64,000 nt of DNA from an uncultured Roseibium sp. (GTDB taxonomy: Bacteria; Pseudomonadota; Alphaproteobacteria; Rhizobiales; Stappiaceae). Made by a program: the position numbers and the translations under genes. The notes below the pieces were generated by a model, which was not told where the DNA came from, ran no database searches, and saw only the letters and a program-made list of their open reading frames with translations. Within the stretch, counting starts at the first letter, position 1. Each line of letters opens with the position of its first letter. This document shows positions 1-8,695 of the stretch, piece by piece. The stretch spans positions 3,596,001-3,660,000 of the forward strand of contig NZ_OY780958.1 in the NCBI RefSeq assembly GCF_963675985.1. The letters run 5' to 3'.

Positions 1-258
1 TCTGGTCCTCAAAACTCGTGCCCTTGCGAAACGTCTCCCGCCGGAGCGGGAGCATCGCAATTTTTGGTAACACGGCGCGGCGGCGACGGCAAATCCGACA
101 ATGTCAATTAACTACGCCTTCACTCGGGTGCCTTAAGACCGGCACTTGGCGTGGACGCTCCCGGCCTTTAGCGGTATTAACGGGGTGTTTACCACTTGAT
201 AGGTGCGGGGGCTCCCGAACGCCCGCCGACGTCTCTCGAACTCGCGTGGAGTTGAGCC
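1..258. other. Intergenic region upstream of the sensor kinase
   Basis: No gene is supported here. A perfect hairpin (CTCCCGC, loop CGGA, GCGGGAG) lies at 35-52 and is followed by a short T run at 61-65, so it could be the terminator of a gene left of the window. A TTAA-N7-TTTAC sequence at 177-192 is one base from the CtrA consensus TTAA-N7-TTAAC and precedes a cell-cycle-type kinase. Neither reading is secure. Confidence 0.35.
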
Positions 259-1452
259 TTGGACAACCAGCTGCAGACCTTCGTAGAGCTCAGCACGCTT
301 CCCGCGATTGCGGAACTGGCCGGCGACACGCGCGCGGCCTGGGTCTGGTCGGCCGACGGCGCGCGGATCCTCTGGGCCAACGCGGCCGGAGCATCTTTCT
401 TTTCGGTGCGCGATGTTGCCGGGTTATCGCGGATGAGCGGTCTGGCGCGCTCGCCCGCGCGGCCGCACATCGCGCGCATCGCAACCTCCGGCGACACGGA
501 GCGAATGAGCATCGACCGGCTCCGGTTTTACCGGGGTCTGCGGGTCCTGCTTCTGACCTGCCAATGCCAAAGGCTTGTGCTGCCGGACGGACATGACGCG
601 GCCCTGATCGTTTGCGGCGACAAGGGTCTCGCGCTGACCGAACCGCCCCTCCCGGCTTTCCTGGACCTGCTGGCAGGAAAGGACCGAAGCGCCTTCCTGA
701 TCGAAGAGAGCGGCCACATAGGCGCCCGGAGCGGCGATCTGACTGGGGCACCGGAAACGGCCTCGCCTGAAGGCGCTGAAACTGTCCGGTTTGCGCCCGT
801 GCGCATGGAGGACGGGTTTCACGACGCGGCCGTCTTCCGCCTCGATGCGACGCGCACGCTGGCGCTTGTCGAAAACGGCATCCGGGAAGAAATGCCGCTG
901 ACCGTTGAGGACGCTTCCGAAGAAGCCACCTCTCATGAAGCGGTCGCGGAGGAGCCCACAGCCGAAGCCGAGGACCCAACCGCGGACAAATCTGAAGACA
1001 TGCCCGAAGAGCGGGATCTTTGGGTCCGGGCTCAGGACGTGTTGGAAGACGAGACGGACGAAGACGACGTCGATGAAGACGGCGCCTCCACCGGAGAAAC
1101 GGATGCCGAGGCCCCAGAAGAGGCTTCAGAGGAAGCGACATCCGCTGCGGAAGTGCCCATAGAAAAAGAAGCCGCGCCGGTGGCGAGCGCAGACGACGGT
1201 TTTCATTTCGTCTCCCGGCGCAGGCCGGTCCGTTTTGCCTGGCAGATGGACATCGACCAGCGCGTCACCTTCATTTCCGACGAATTCGCCGAAACGATGG
1301 GACCTGCGGCGGCCGACATCGTCGGTAAAACCTGGGCGGAAATCGCCGAGAGTTTCGGTATCGACAAAAACGGCAAGATCGCAAAGGCGCTCGACCGTCG
1401 CGATACCTGGAGCGCAAGACCGTCAACTGGCCCGTCTCCGGTGCGGCCCTGA
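259..1452 (+). CDS. PdhS-like sensor kinase, N-terminal part (frameshifted)
   Basis: This is the front part of one large sensor histidine kinase whose remainder is read from 1467 in another frame. It starts at TTG 259, because an in-frame TGA at 253-255 blocks any earlier start. Residues 1-200 form a folded N-terminal region with an early segment resembling a PAS domain. Residues 215-310 are very rich in Glu, Asp and Ala and probably disordered. From about residue 325 a PAS-like segment begins and is cut off. The frame leaves the family pattern just after DRRDTWS, near 1411-1416; the next 12 residues are out-of-frame translation. One extra G there would restore an uninterrupted reading frame to 4499. 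The gene is therefore either a recent pseudogene or carries an assembly error. Confidence 0.75.
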   Translation: MDNQLQTFVELSTLPAIAELAGDTRAAWVWSADGARILWANAAGASFFSVRDVAGLSRMSGLARSPARPHIARIATSGDTERMSIDRLRFYRGLRVLLLTCQCQRLVLPDGHDAALIVCGDKGLALTEPPLPAFLDLLAGKDRSAFLIEESGHIGARSGDLTGAPETASPEGAETVRFAPVRMEDGFHDAAVFRLDATRTLALVENGIREEMPLTVEDASEEATSHEAVAEEPTAEAEDPTADKSEDMPEERDLWVRAQDVLEDETDEDDVDEDGASTGETDAEAPEEASEEATSAAEVPIEKEAAPVASADDGFHFVSRRRPVRFAWQMDIDQRVTFISDEFAETMGPAAADIVGKTWAEIAESFGIDKNGKIAKALDRRDTWSARPSTGPSPVRP

Positions 1453-1466
1453 GGGTCCCCGTCGAC

Positions 1467-4400
1467 ATGGCCGCCCTGCCGGCCTTCGACCGCGACCGGG
1501 CCTTCGAGGGCTATCGCGGTTTCGGCGTCTGTCGCAGTGCGGATGTTATCGAGGATCCGGACGGTCCATTGAAGTCCGCCTCCCTGCCGGTCGCGGACGC
1601 CCTGCCGGAAGCCCCGACGGCTGAGGCGAGCATGCCCGCCCCTGAGACCATTGACATCGAAGACACCGAAAGCGCAGCGCCCCGGACCGGCAACGAGCCC
1701 GAAACGCAAACGTCTGAAGTCGCAGCTCCCGAGGTTGCCTCCCCGGTCGCCGAGGCTGAGGCGGAGGCATCCGGCGTTGAAGCTCCGCAAATCGAAGCGT
1801 CACAGGCCAAAGCCGACCTTCGCCCGGCAGAGGACGTCGCGGACGAAGCGGCAGAGGACCCGGCACCCACGAAAGACGAGCTGAAAGCCGAAGTGGAAGC
1901 GCCGGCCGAGGAAGAGACAACGGCTGTTCAGCCGACGGAAGAAACCGAGCCGGTTGTTGCACCGGCTGCGAAGACTGGCGCCTTTTCCGGCGACAACTCG
2001 CTGGGTTCCAGTGTTGCCGCTATTGTCGAAGGCCTAACGCCCCGGGCGGATCAGACGCAGGCGGAAACTCCGGAAGTGGAAGACCCGGACGCAGCAACCG
2101 TCGAGGACAACGAACGCGTACCTGAAGACGAAACGACGCTGGAAACCGAAGGGGAAGAAACCGCCGAAGAGGCTGGAACCTCCACGGTGCAAGTGGCTGA
2201 GGAAGAGCCCCCCGCAGAACCGGAAGAGGCCGTTTCGGAGGACATCGTTCCGGACGACAAATGGGACGACACGCCGGTCGAAGCCGAAGCTGACAGCGAG
2301 CCGCAGGGCATTACCGGTCCGGCCCCCTTGAAGCCGGCCGAAATCGAAACCGCGGTCAAGACCCTTGCCAAGACCTATGACCAGAAGCGCAAGCAGATGT
2401 CCGACGTCAGCCGCTTCGCCATCGAGGATGAAACGCCGCCTCTGGAAGATGAAACGGCTGCCATGGCAGCCGTTGAAGACGAACCGGCCGAACCGGTTGC
2501 CCCACCAGACCCCGCTGAAAAAACTTCTGACACGGAAGATCTCAGCCAGGATCTGACCGAAGAACCTGCGGCCACCAGCGAAGCCGAAGAAGAGCGTCAG
2601 TTCTTCGACGAGACGGCGGCCTTCAAGGAGGTCGAGCTCGATCTGGGTCTCGAAGAGCAAAAGCCGGTCAAGGAAAAGGGCGGTTCCGCCCAGTTGACCC
2701 TGGTCACCGGCGACGGACCGCCGAAGGAAACGTCGAGCCCTGCGGCTCCGTCCGCACCGGCTGCCGAGGACGACGACAAGGTTGTTCGCCTGACCGGACG
2801 CAGCCGGCCGCGTCTCGTCCCGGTCGACACCTCGCGCCTGTCCAAACCGGAGCGGGAGGCATTCCGCAAGATCGCGGAGGCCCTGGGCGCGCGGCTCGAG
2901 GGCGACTTCGAGGAGGATGGCCCGACCGAAGAAGCCGAGGCGCTGGAAACGGCGGCGGGACTGAACGCGGACCGTCAGGCCGGTCCGATACACCCGCGCC
3001 TGCTTGACCGTCTGCCGATCGGCATTGCGATTGCGAGCGATCGCGACGTGCTCTATGCCAACGACACGCTTCTCGATCTTCTCGGTTATCCGGACCTGGC
3101 TGCGCTTGGCGAAGCCGGTGGCCTGGAAGCCGTCTTCGCCGACCATACGGAAGACAATCTGCCCGACGCGGAAGGCATGGACGGCGTTGTCGACGGGATG
3201 CTGAAGGTTCGGCTGGCCGGCGGCGGCTCCCGGGCCGTTGACGCGCGCATGCACTCCGTTCCCTGGAACGGCGGACGCGGCCTGATGATTTCCATTACCG
3301 AGCGCCCGGTAAAGCCGGCGGCGGCGACGGCGGTTCCCGCAGTGGTTCCGGAGGAACCGACGCCGGAACTGCAGAAGGCGCAGGCCCTGATCTGCGAAAT
3401 GGATGCCATTCTGGAGACAGCGACCGACGGAGTCCTCGTCATCGATGCCCATGGCACGATCACGAAGGCAAACCGCTCCGCGGAGGCGTTGTTCAGTGCG
3501 AGCCGGACCGACATTGAGGACGCACCGCTCACAGACTATCTGGCCCCGGAAAGCCATCGCGCGGCCCTGGACTACCTGGACGGGCTGGCCCGCAACGGCG
3601 TGGCGAGCATTCTCAACGACGGTCGCGAGGTTCTGGGACGGGTCTCGGGCGGTGGGCTGATCCCGCTGTTCATGACCATCGGACGGATCACGTCCGGCAA
3701 CGGCGAGGCCAAGTTCTGCGCGGTGCTGCGCGACATCACCCACTGGAAAAAGGCCGAGGAGGAACTCACCGAGGCCAAGCGCCAAGCGGAAAACGCCAGC
3801 TCGCAGAAATCCGATTTCCTCGCGAAGATCAGCCACGAGATCCGCACCCCGCTGAACGCTATCATCGGCTTTTCCGAAGTCATGATGGAAGAACGTTTCG
3901 GCGCGATCGGCAACGATCGCTACAAGGAATACCTGAAGGACATCCGCACGTCGGGCTCGCATATCATGAGCCTGATCAACGACCTTCTCGACCTGTCCAA
4001 GATCGAGGCCGGCAAGCTGGATCTCAGGTTCTCCGCCGTTTCGGCCAATGATGTCATCAACGAGTGCGTCGCGCTGATGCAGCCGCAGGCGAACCGGGAA
4101 CGGGTGATCATCCGCGCGAGCCTGCCGGAGTCGGTGCCGAGTGTGGTCGCCGATCCAAGGTCCATGCGCCAGATCGTGCTCAACCTCCTGTCCAACGCCA
4201 TCAAGTTCAACAAGTCGGGAGGCCAGGTCATCGTCTCCACCGCGCTGGAGGATACCGGTGAGGTTTACCTGCGCGTGCGCGACACGGGAACCGGCATGTC
4301 GGCGAAGGATCTGGCGGCGGCGCTCGAACCGTTCCGACAGGTTCACACCGCGCGCCACGGCGGCGGCACAGGGCTCGGCCTGCCGCTCACCAAGGCGCTG

Positions 4401-4499
4401 GTCGAAGCCAATCGGGCGAGCTTCCACATCGATTCCACCCCGGGCCAGGGAACACTGGTGGAAATCGCCTTCCCGTCTCAGCGTGTCCTGGCCGAATAG
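1467..4499 (+). CDS. PdhS-like PAS sensor histidine kinase, C-terminal part
   Basis: This is the catalytic part of a PleC/DivJ-family sensor kinase, close to the PdhS proteins of Rhizobiales that control cell-cycle signalling through DivK. Residues 40-450 are a long acidic, Ala/Pro-rich linker. Two PAS domains follow at about 520-610 and 640-755. The HisKA domain has the H-box SHEIRTPLN with the phospho-acceptor His790. The HATPase domain shows an N-box (NLLSNAIKF, about 904), DTGTGMS (about 938) and a GGGTGLGL lid motif (about 967). There is no receiver domain, so it is not a hybrid kinase. ATG 1467 is only the first Met after the frameshift; matching sequence in this frame extends upstream to about 1410, so the true start is TTG 259. 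The stop overlaps the ribosome binding site of the next gene. Confidence 0.85.
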   Translation: MAALPAFDRDRAFEGYRGFGVCRSADVIEDPDGPLKSASLPVADALPEAPTAEASMPAPETIDIEDTESAAPRTGNEPETQTSEVAAPEVASPVAEAEAEASGVEAPQIEASQAKADLRPAEDVADEAAEDPAPTKDELKAEVEAPAEEETTAVQPTEETEPVVAPAAKTGAFSGDNSLGSSVAAIVEGLTPRADQTQAETPEVEDPDAATVEDNERVPEDETTLETEGEETAEEAGTSTVQVAEEEPPAEPEEAVSEDIVPDDKWDDTPVEAEADSEPQGITGPAPLKPAEIETAVKTLAKTYDQKRKQMSDVSRFAIEDETPPLEDETAAMAAVEDEPAEPVAPPDPAEKTSDTEDLSQDLTEEPAATSEAEEERQFFDETAAFKEVELDLGLEEQKPVKEKGGSAQLTLVTGDGPPKETSSPAAPSAPAAEDDDKVVRLTGRSRPRLVPVDTSRLSKPEREAFRKIAEALGARLEGDFEEDGPTEEAEALETAAGLNADRQAGPIHPRLLDRLPIGIAIASDRDVLYANDTLLDLLGYPDLAALGEAGGLEAVFADHTEDNLPDAEGMDGVVDGMLKVRLAGGGSRAVDARMHSVPWNGGRGLMISITERPVKPAAATAVPAVVPEEPTPELQKAQALICEMDAILETATDGVLVIDAHGTITKANRSAEALFSASRTDIEDAPLTDYLAPESHRAALDYLDGLARNGVASILNDGREVLGRVSGGGLIPLFMTIGRITSGNGEAKFCAVLRDITHWKKAEEELTEAKRQAENASSQKSDFLAKISHEIRTPLNAIIGFSEVMMEERFGAIGNDRYKEYLKDIRTSGSHIMSLINDLLDLSKIEAGKLDLRFSAVSANDVINECVALMQPQANRERVIIRASLPESVPSVVADPRSMRQIVLNLLSNAIKFNKSGGQVIVSTALEDTGEVYLRVRDTGTGMSAKDLAAALEPFRQVHTARHGGGTGLGLPLTKALVEANRASFHIDSTPGQGTLVEIAFPSQRVLAE

Positions 4500-4508
4500 G
4501 AGGTTTCC

Positions 4509-5210
4509 GTGTCTCCCCTGATCCAAGTCGACACCGACATCTGGATTGCGGAGGGTGAGGTCGTCTCGTTCTACGGCTTTTCCTATCCGACCCGTTGCGT
4601 CATCGTCCGCCTGCCGGACGGAGACATGTGGATCTGGTCGCCGATCAGGCTGAGCGAGGAGTTGCGCGACGCCGTAACCGAGCTCGGTACGCCGCGCCAT
4701 CTCGTCAGCCCGAACAAGATCCACCACCTTTATCTGCAGGACTGGGCCGCGGAATGGCCGGACGCCGTGCTCTGGGGCCCGAGAACGACCATCGACAAGC
4801 GACAGGACCTTCAGTTCCAGCCGGCGCTGTCCGGGGACGTTCCCGAGAGCTGGCAGGGTGTGATCGACATGATCCGGTTTTCCGGTTCGTTCTTCATGGA
4901 TGAGCTGGTGTTTTTCCACCGTCCGTCACGAACGGTCATCCTGGCCGACCTTTCGGAGAATTTCAGCGAGACGTTCCTGCAGCACCACTGGAAGCCGTGG
5001 CAGATCTGGATCGCCCGCCGCTGGGGCATCACGACAGCCAAAGGCTATGCACCGTTGGAATGGCGGTTGTCGTTCACCGACCGGGTCAAGGCCCGCGCCG
5101 CGCGGGACCGGATGATCGGCTGGGACCCGGAACGGGTGATCATGGCCCACGGCGAATGGCAAAAGACCGGCGGGCAGGCTTATCTGAAACGGGTGTTCTC
5201 CTGGATCTGA
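4509..5210 (+). CDS. DUF4336 family protein
   Basis: This 233-residue protein resembles the DUF4336 family, which has a metallo-beta-lactamase-like architecture. The N-terminus (IWIAEGEVVSFYGFSYPTR) and the stretch LVSPNKIHHLYLQDW fit that fold; the HHL histidines sit where metal ligands lie in metallo-beta-lactamases. The biochemical role is unknown. The start is GTG 4509, chosen because AGGAGG at 4498-4503 is well placed and overlaps the stop codon of the kinase, suggesting translational coupling. It ends just before a terminator-like hairpin at 5227. The family call is from memory of the pattern. Confidence 0.75.
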   Translation: MSPLIQVDTDIWIAEGEVVSFYGFSYPTRCVIVRLPDGDMWIWSPIRLSEELRDAVTELGTPRHLVSPNKIHHLYLQDWAAEWPDAVLWGPRTTIDKRQDLQFQPALSGDVPESWQGVIDMIRFSGSFFMDELVFFHRPSRTVILADLSENFSETFLQHHWKPWQIWIARRWGITTAKGYAPLEWRLSFTDRVKARAARDRMIGWDPERVIMAHGEWQKTGGQAYLKRVFSWI

Positions 5211-5226
5211 AGGGTCCCGGGGAACT

Positions 5227-5254
5227 AAACAGGAGTGTCAAACTCCTGTTTTCA
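5227..5254 (+). terminator. Terminator after the DUF4336 gene
   Basis: Perfect 10-bp arms AAACAGGAGT (5227-5236) and ACTCCTGTTT (5242-5251) flank a 5-nt loop, and the second arm runs into a short T tract. It lies 17 nt after the DUF4336 stop. Two weaker hairpins follow at 5263-5277 and 5275-5289. Confidence 0.65.
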
Positions 5255-5295
5255 TTCGGGAATCCGGACAAACCGGAGTCTGAGACTCCTGTTAG

Positions 5296-5312
5296 TTTTG
5301 AATTATTCTAAA
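5296..5312. promoter_or_regulatory. Irr-type iron control element (ICE)
   Basis: The 17-mer TTTTGAATTATTCTAAA matches the rhizobial ICE consensus TTTAGAA-N3-TTCTAAA with one mismatch in the left arm. It lies in an AT-rich patch, about 205 bp upstream of a ferric-iron binding protein gene, so both motif and context suggest control by Irr, the heme-responsive iron regulator of Rhizobiales. The alternative is a chance match in AT-rich DNA. Confidence 0.65.
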
Positions 5313-5463
5313 CTATTGATTTTAATAGCTTTATTGACTTCATACCCACCTCACCCCATAGTCGCGACGGCCAGAATATCAACGCGTATCCGACGGGGGC
5401 TGCGGCTGCGCAAGGGATATCCTGCGTTCAACTGAACGCGAGATGTTCCAATACGTGCAAACC

Positions 5464-5500
5464 GATCAACTTTGGAGATCCGCTCGGATCTCCGTTGATC
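5464..5500 (+). promoter_or_regulatory. Strong leader hairpin before the iron-binding protein gene
   Basis: GATCAAC (5464-5470) pairs with GTTGATC (5494-5500), and GGAGATCC (5474-5481) pairs with GGATCTCC (5486-5493) around the loop GCTC, with TTT bulged on the 5' side. This gives 15 paired bases that end 16 nt before the ATG, just ahead of the GGGAGA ribosome binding site. There is no T tract, so it is more likely an mRNA stabiliser or translational control element than a terminator. Confidence 0.6.
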
Positions 5501-5516
5501 TCGGGAGAAAACAAAG

Positions 5517-6560
5517 ATGAACAAGAACCTGTGTGCAATTTCGGGCGCATTCGCCCTTGCCTCAACCTTCTTTACCGCCGTGCCGGCGCTCGCCGACGGC
5601 GAAGTCAATATCTATTCCTATCGTCAGCCGTTCCTGATCCAGCCCCTGCTGGATGCCTTCACTGAAAAGACCGGCATCAAGACGAATGTGGTGTTTTCCT
5701 CAAAGGGCCTCGGCCAGCGGATCGCCGCGGAAGGGGAGAACTCACCCGCCGACGTCATGATGACCGTCGATATCGGCCGCCTGGACGGCGCCAAGGATCT
5801 CGGCATCGCGGCGCCGATTGAATCTTCGGTCGTGTCGGAGAATATTCCGGCAGAATTCCGCGATCCCGACGGTCTGTGGGTCGGCCTGACCAGCCGGGCG
5901 CGCATCATCTACGCCTCCAAGGACCGGGTCGATGAGACGGCCATCACCTATGAGGACCTGGCCGACCCGAAATGGAAGGGCCGCATCTGCACCCGTTCCG
6001 GCCAGCATGACTACACGATCGGCCTGATCGCCTCGATGATCGCCAATGACGGCGAAGAGGCAACGGAAAAATGGCTGGAAGCCGTCCGGGACAACCTGGC
6101 CCGCAAACCGGCCGGAAACGACCGGGCCCAGGTGAAATCCATCTATGCCGGCGAATGCGATATCGCGCTCGGCAACACCTATTACATGGGCAAGATGGAA
6201 ACCAACGACAAGGAACCGGAACAGAAGGAATGGGCGGCCTCCGTGCGGATCATCTTCCCGAATGCGGAAGACCGCGGCAGCCACGTGAACCTGTCGGGCG
6301 TGGTGTTGATGAAACATGCACCGAACAAGGACAACGCCCTGAAGCTGATCGAATTCCTGACCTCTCATGATGCCCAGGAAATCTATGCGGAGACCAACTT
6401 TGAATATCCGGTCACGCCGGGCGTCGCCGTTTCCGATCGTGTCAAGGCCTGGGGAACGCTGAAGCCGGACAGCCTGCCGCTGAGCGACGTTGCCAAGTAC
6501 CGCAAGGCCGCCAGCGAGATGGTCGACCGCGTCCGCTTCGACGACGGTCCGGCAACCTGA
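5517..6560 (+). CDS. Ferric-iron ABC transporter substrate-binding protein
   Basis: This is a periplasmic Fe(III)-binding protein of the FbpA/AfuA/FutA type that delivers iron to an inner-membrane ABC permease. Residues 1-26 form a signal peptide ending AVPALA. The mature part has the family's VNIYSYRQPFL start and the GNTYYMGKM stretch with the adjacent tyrosines that ligate iron in these proteins; 347 residues is a usual length. ATG 5517 follows GGGAGA. An Irr-type box and a leader hairpin precede it. The permease lies 382 bp downstream, separated by repeats; no ATPase gene is adjacent. Iron is the likely substrate because of motif and regulation, though relatives can carry other metals. 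Confidence 0.88.
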   Translation: MNKNLCAISGAFALASTFFTAVPALADGEVNIYSYRQPFLIQPLLDAFTEKTGIKTNVVFSSKGLGQRIAAEGENSPADVMMTVDIGRLDGAKDLGIAAPIESSVVSENIPAEFRDPDGLWVGLTSRARIIYASKDRVDETAITYEDLADPKWKGRICTRSGQHDYTIGLIASMIANDGEEATEKWLEAVRDNLARKPAGNDRAQVKSIYAGECDIALGNTYYMGKMETNDKEPEQKEWAASVRIIFPNAEDRGSHVNLSGVVLMKHAPNKDNALKLIEFLTSHDAQEIYAETNFEYPVTPGVAVSDRVKAWGTLKPDSLPLSDVAKYRKAASEMVDRVRFDDGPAT

Positions 6561-6594
6561 CCGTCGGGCTGAAGCAAGCTTCAACCTCTCCATA

Positions 6595-6830
6595 GTCGCC
6601 CCGGCAAAGCGAAAGCGCGAGCCGGGGCCGGGGAGATCCCCTTTAGCCTGTCATCCCAGACAAGTGAGGCACGGCCGAACGCTGATCTGGGATCCAGCTG
6701 ACAGCCCGAGCGAAGCGAGGACTATCTTCAATATAAAATATGACGCGCTCACGCGCGGCTGATATCTGGATTCCGGATCTGCACGCAGCTTCGCTGCGCT
6801 TGTCCGGAATGACGGGAAATGAAATCGGAG
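6595..6830. repeat. Mosaic of palindromic intergenic repeats
   Basis: The gap between the iron-binding protein and permease genes is filled by repeat-like modules: a CCCCGGC...GCCGGGG hairpin near 6600-6632, a GTCATCCCAG segment near 6650, and a TCCGGATCTGC...TTGTCCGGAATGACGGG segment at 6773-6820. The paired ends GTCATCCC and GGAATGAC, and the AGCGC-AGCGCGAGCC theme, recur at 10545-10685. No coding frame here looks real. These resemble the dispersed palindromic elements common in Rhizobiales intergenic regions. Confidence 0.5.
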
Positions 6831-6942
6831 TCATCGCGCCAATCTCAAGACCGCGCCTTTTGCATTTCCGCGACAGTCCCGCTAACTAGGCTTAAGCGAA
6901 CAAAATACAAAATCCATCGGTGCATCCGGAGACTGACGGCCC

Positions 6943-8616
6943 GTGACAACATCCCTCTCCGAACGCGGCTGGCAATTCGGTGCGATCGCGGTAGCGGCCC
7001 TGGTTCTCCTGCCGCTGGGGTCCATTATCTGGATCGCGCTCACGCCCACCGGCGAGGTCTGGGGCCATCTGCTGGAGACCGTCCTGCCGCGCTCGCTGTG
7101 GACGACGATGCTCCTGATGGCCGGGGTGGGTCTGACGACGGCGGCGACCGGCATCGGCACAGCCTGGCTGACGACCATGTGCCGCTTTCCCGGCCAGAAG
7201 ATCATGGACTGGGTTCTCCTTATCCCGCTCGCGGTGCCGACCTATATCATCGCCTTCGCCTATGTGGAGGTGCTCGACTATACCGGGCCGGTCCAGTCGG
7301 TCATCCGCGCCCTGTTCGGGTTCAAGACGTCCCGGGACTACTGGTTTCCCGAAATCCGTTCCCTCGGTGGCGCCATCTTCGTCATGGGGTCCGTGCTCTA
7401 CCCTTATGTCTATCTGACCACGCGGGCGAGCTTCCTCATCCAGTCCGCCTCGATCCTGGACGTGTCACGCACGCTCGGCGCTTCCCCGTTCCGGCTGTTT
7501 TTCCGCATTGCGCTGCCGCTCGCCCGTCCGGCGGCGGCCGTCGGCGTTTCGCTCGCCCTGATGGAATGTCTCAACGACATCGGCGCCGTGACGTTTTTCG
7601 GCGTGAAGACCCTGACCTTTTCCGTCTATGACACCTGGCTCAACCGGTCGAGCCTCGGCGGCGCGGCCCAGCTCGCGCTCGCCATGCTGGTCATGGTGTT
7701 CGCGCTGTTGTGGGTGGAGCGCTTCGGCCGGCGGAAGCAACGCTTCGACCAGGGCGGCGGCAAGCACCGCCAGCCGGCGCGCTTCGACCTGACCGGATGG
7801 CGGGCTGCGGGCGCGTTCCTGCTCTGCTTTTTGCCGGTTCTGGCCGGCTTTGTCATTCCCGGGTTGCTGCTGGCGGACCGCGCGAGCCGGCGGCTGGACG
7901 ATCTCTTCGGCGACACCTTCTTAAGCGCCATGTGGAACAGCCTCAGCCTTGCATCCATCGCATCGGTGGTGACGGTCATCGTCAGTGTCGCGCTCGCCTA
8001 CGCCCTGCGGCTTAGGAATGTGCCCGTCCTGCGCTTCGGCGTGCGGCTGGCCGCCATCGGCTACGCCATTCCGGGCACCGTTCTGGCGGTCGGCATTCTG
8101 GTGCCGCTGGCAGCGCTCGACAATTTCGTCGACGGACAGATGAAAGCCCTGTTCGGCTTCGGCACCGGCCTGTTGCTGCTCGGCAGCGGAGCCGGGCTGA
8201 TCTATGCCTATATGGTCCGTTTCCTCGCCGTTTCCTACGGTCAGGTCGAAGGCGGGTTCGGCAAGATCTCGCCGCATCTCGACATGGCGGCGAGGACACT
8301 GGGGCGAACTGCGACCAAAACGCTCACGCAGATCCACCTGCCGATCATACGTCCCGTGCTGCTGTCGGCGCTGCTTCTGACCTTCGTTGACTGTATGAAG
8401 GAACTGCCGGCGACGATCCTGCTCCGCCCGTTCAACTTCGAAACCCTGGCGACCACAGTGTTCGAGGCCGCCTCGCGGGAAGCCTTCGAGGACGCGGCCC
8501 TGCCTTCGCTTGCCATCGTCCTGGTCGGCCTTCTGCCCGTGATCTATCTGGCGCGCACAAGCGCATCTTCCTTCAGAACCAGGATTTCCCGGCGCCAACG
8601 CATCGTAGCAACGTAA
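6943..8616 (+). CDS. Ferric-iron ABC transporter permease (FbpB type)
   Basis: This 557-residue protein has two consecutive binding-protein-dependent transport domains, the fused arrangement typical of FbpB/SfuB iron permeases, with about twelve membrane segments. The ABC-coupling (EAA) loops are visible as ARTLGRTATKTLTQIHLPI in the second half and SRTLGASPFRLFFRIALPL in the first. It should pass Fe(III) from the upstream periplasmic protein. The start is GTG 6943. The ATPase subunit is missing from the locus; the next gene is ftsH, so an ATPase encoded elsewhere must serve. The 382-bp repeat-filled gap suggests the operon was once tighter. Confidence 0.87.
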   Translation: MTTSLSERGWQFGAIAVAALVLLPLGSIIWIALTPTGEVWGHLLETVLPRSLWTTMLLMAGVGLTTAATGIGTAWLTTMCRFPGQKIMDWVLLIPLAVPTYIIAFAYVEVLDYTGPVQSVIRALFGFKTSRDYWFPEIRSLGGAIFVMGSVLYPYVYLTTRASFLIQSASILDVSRTLGASPFRLFFRIALPLARPAAAVGVSLALMECLNDIGAVTFFGVKTLTFSVYDTWLNRSSLGGAAQLALAMLVMVFALLWVERFGRRKQRFDQGGGKHRQPARFDLTGWRAAGAFLLCFLPVLAGFVIPGLLLADRASRRLDDLFGDTFLSAMWNSLSLASIASVVTVIVSVALAYALRLRNVPVLRFGVRLAAIGYAIPGTVLAVGILVPLAALDNFVDGQMKALFGFGTGLLLLGSGAGLIYAYMVRFLAVSYGQVEGGFGKISPHLDMAARTLGRTATKTLTQIHLPIIRPVLLSALLLTFVDCMKELPATILLRPFNFETLATTVFEAASREAFEDAALPSLAIVLVGLLPVIYLARTSASSFRTRISRRQRIVAT

Positions 8617-8695
8617 GTGTGGCAAAGGCGTTATTGACAAGTAGCGGCGTCCGTTCCTCTATCGGGACGGACCCAGGAGCGAAGCGGTAAACAAG

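Noticed and set aside
2034..4919. 961-codon open frame on the minus strand
   Set aside because: It runs antisense across the kinase and DUF4336 genes, is rich in Arg, Gly and Asp with no motif, and arises from high GC content.
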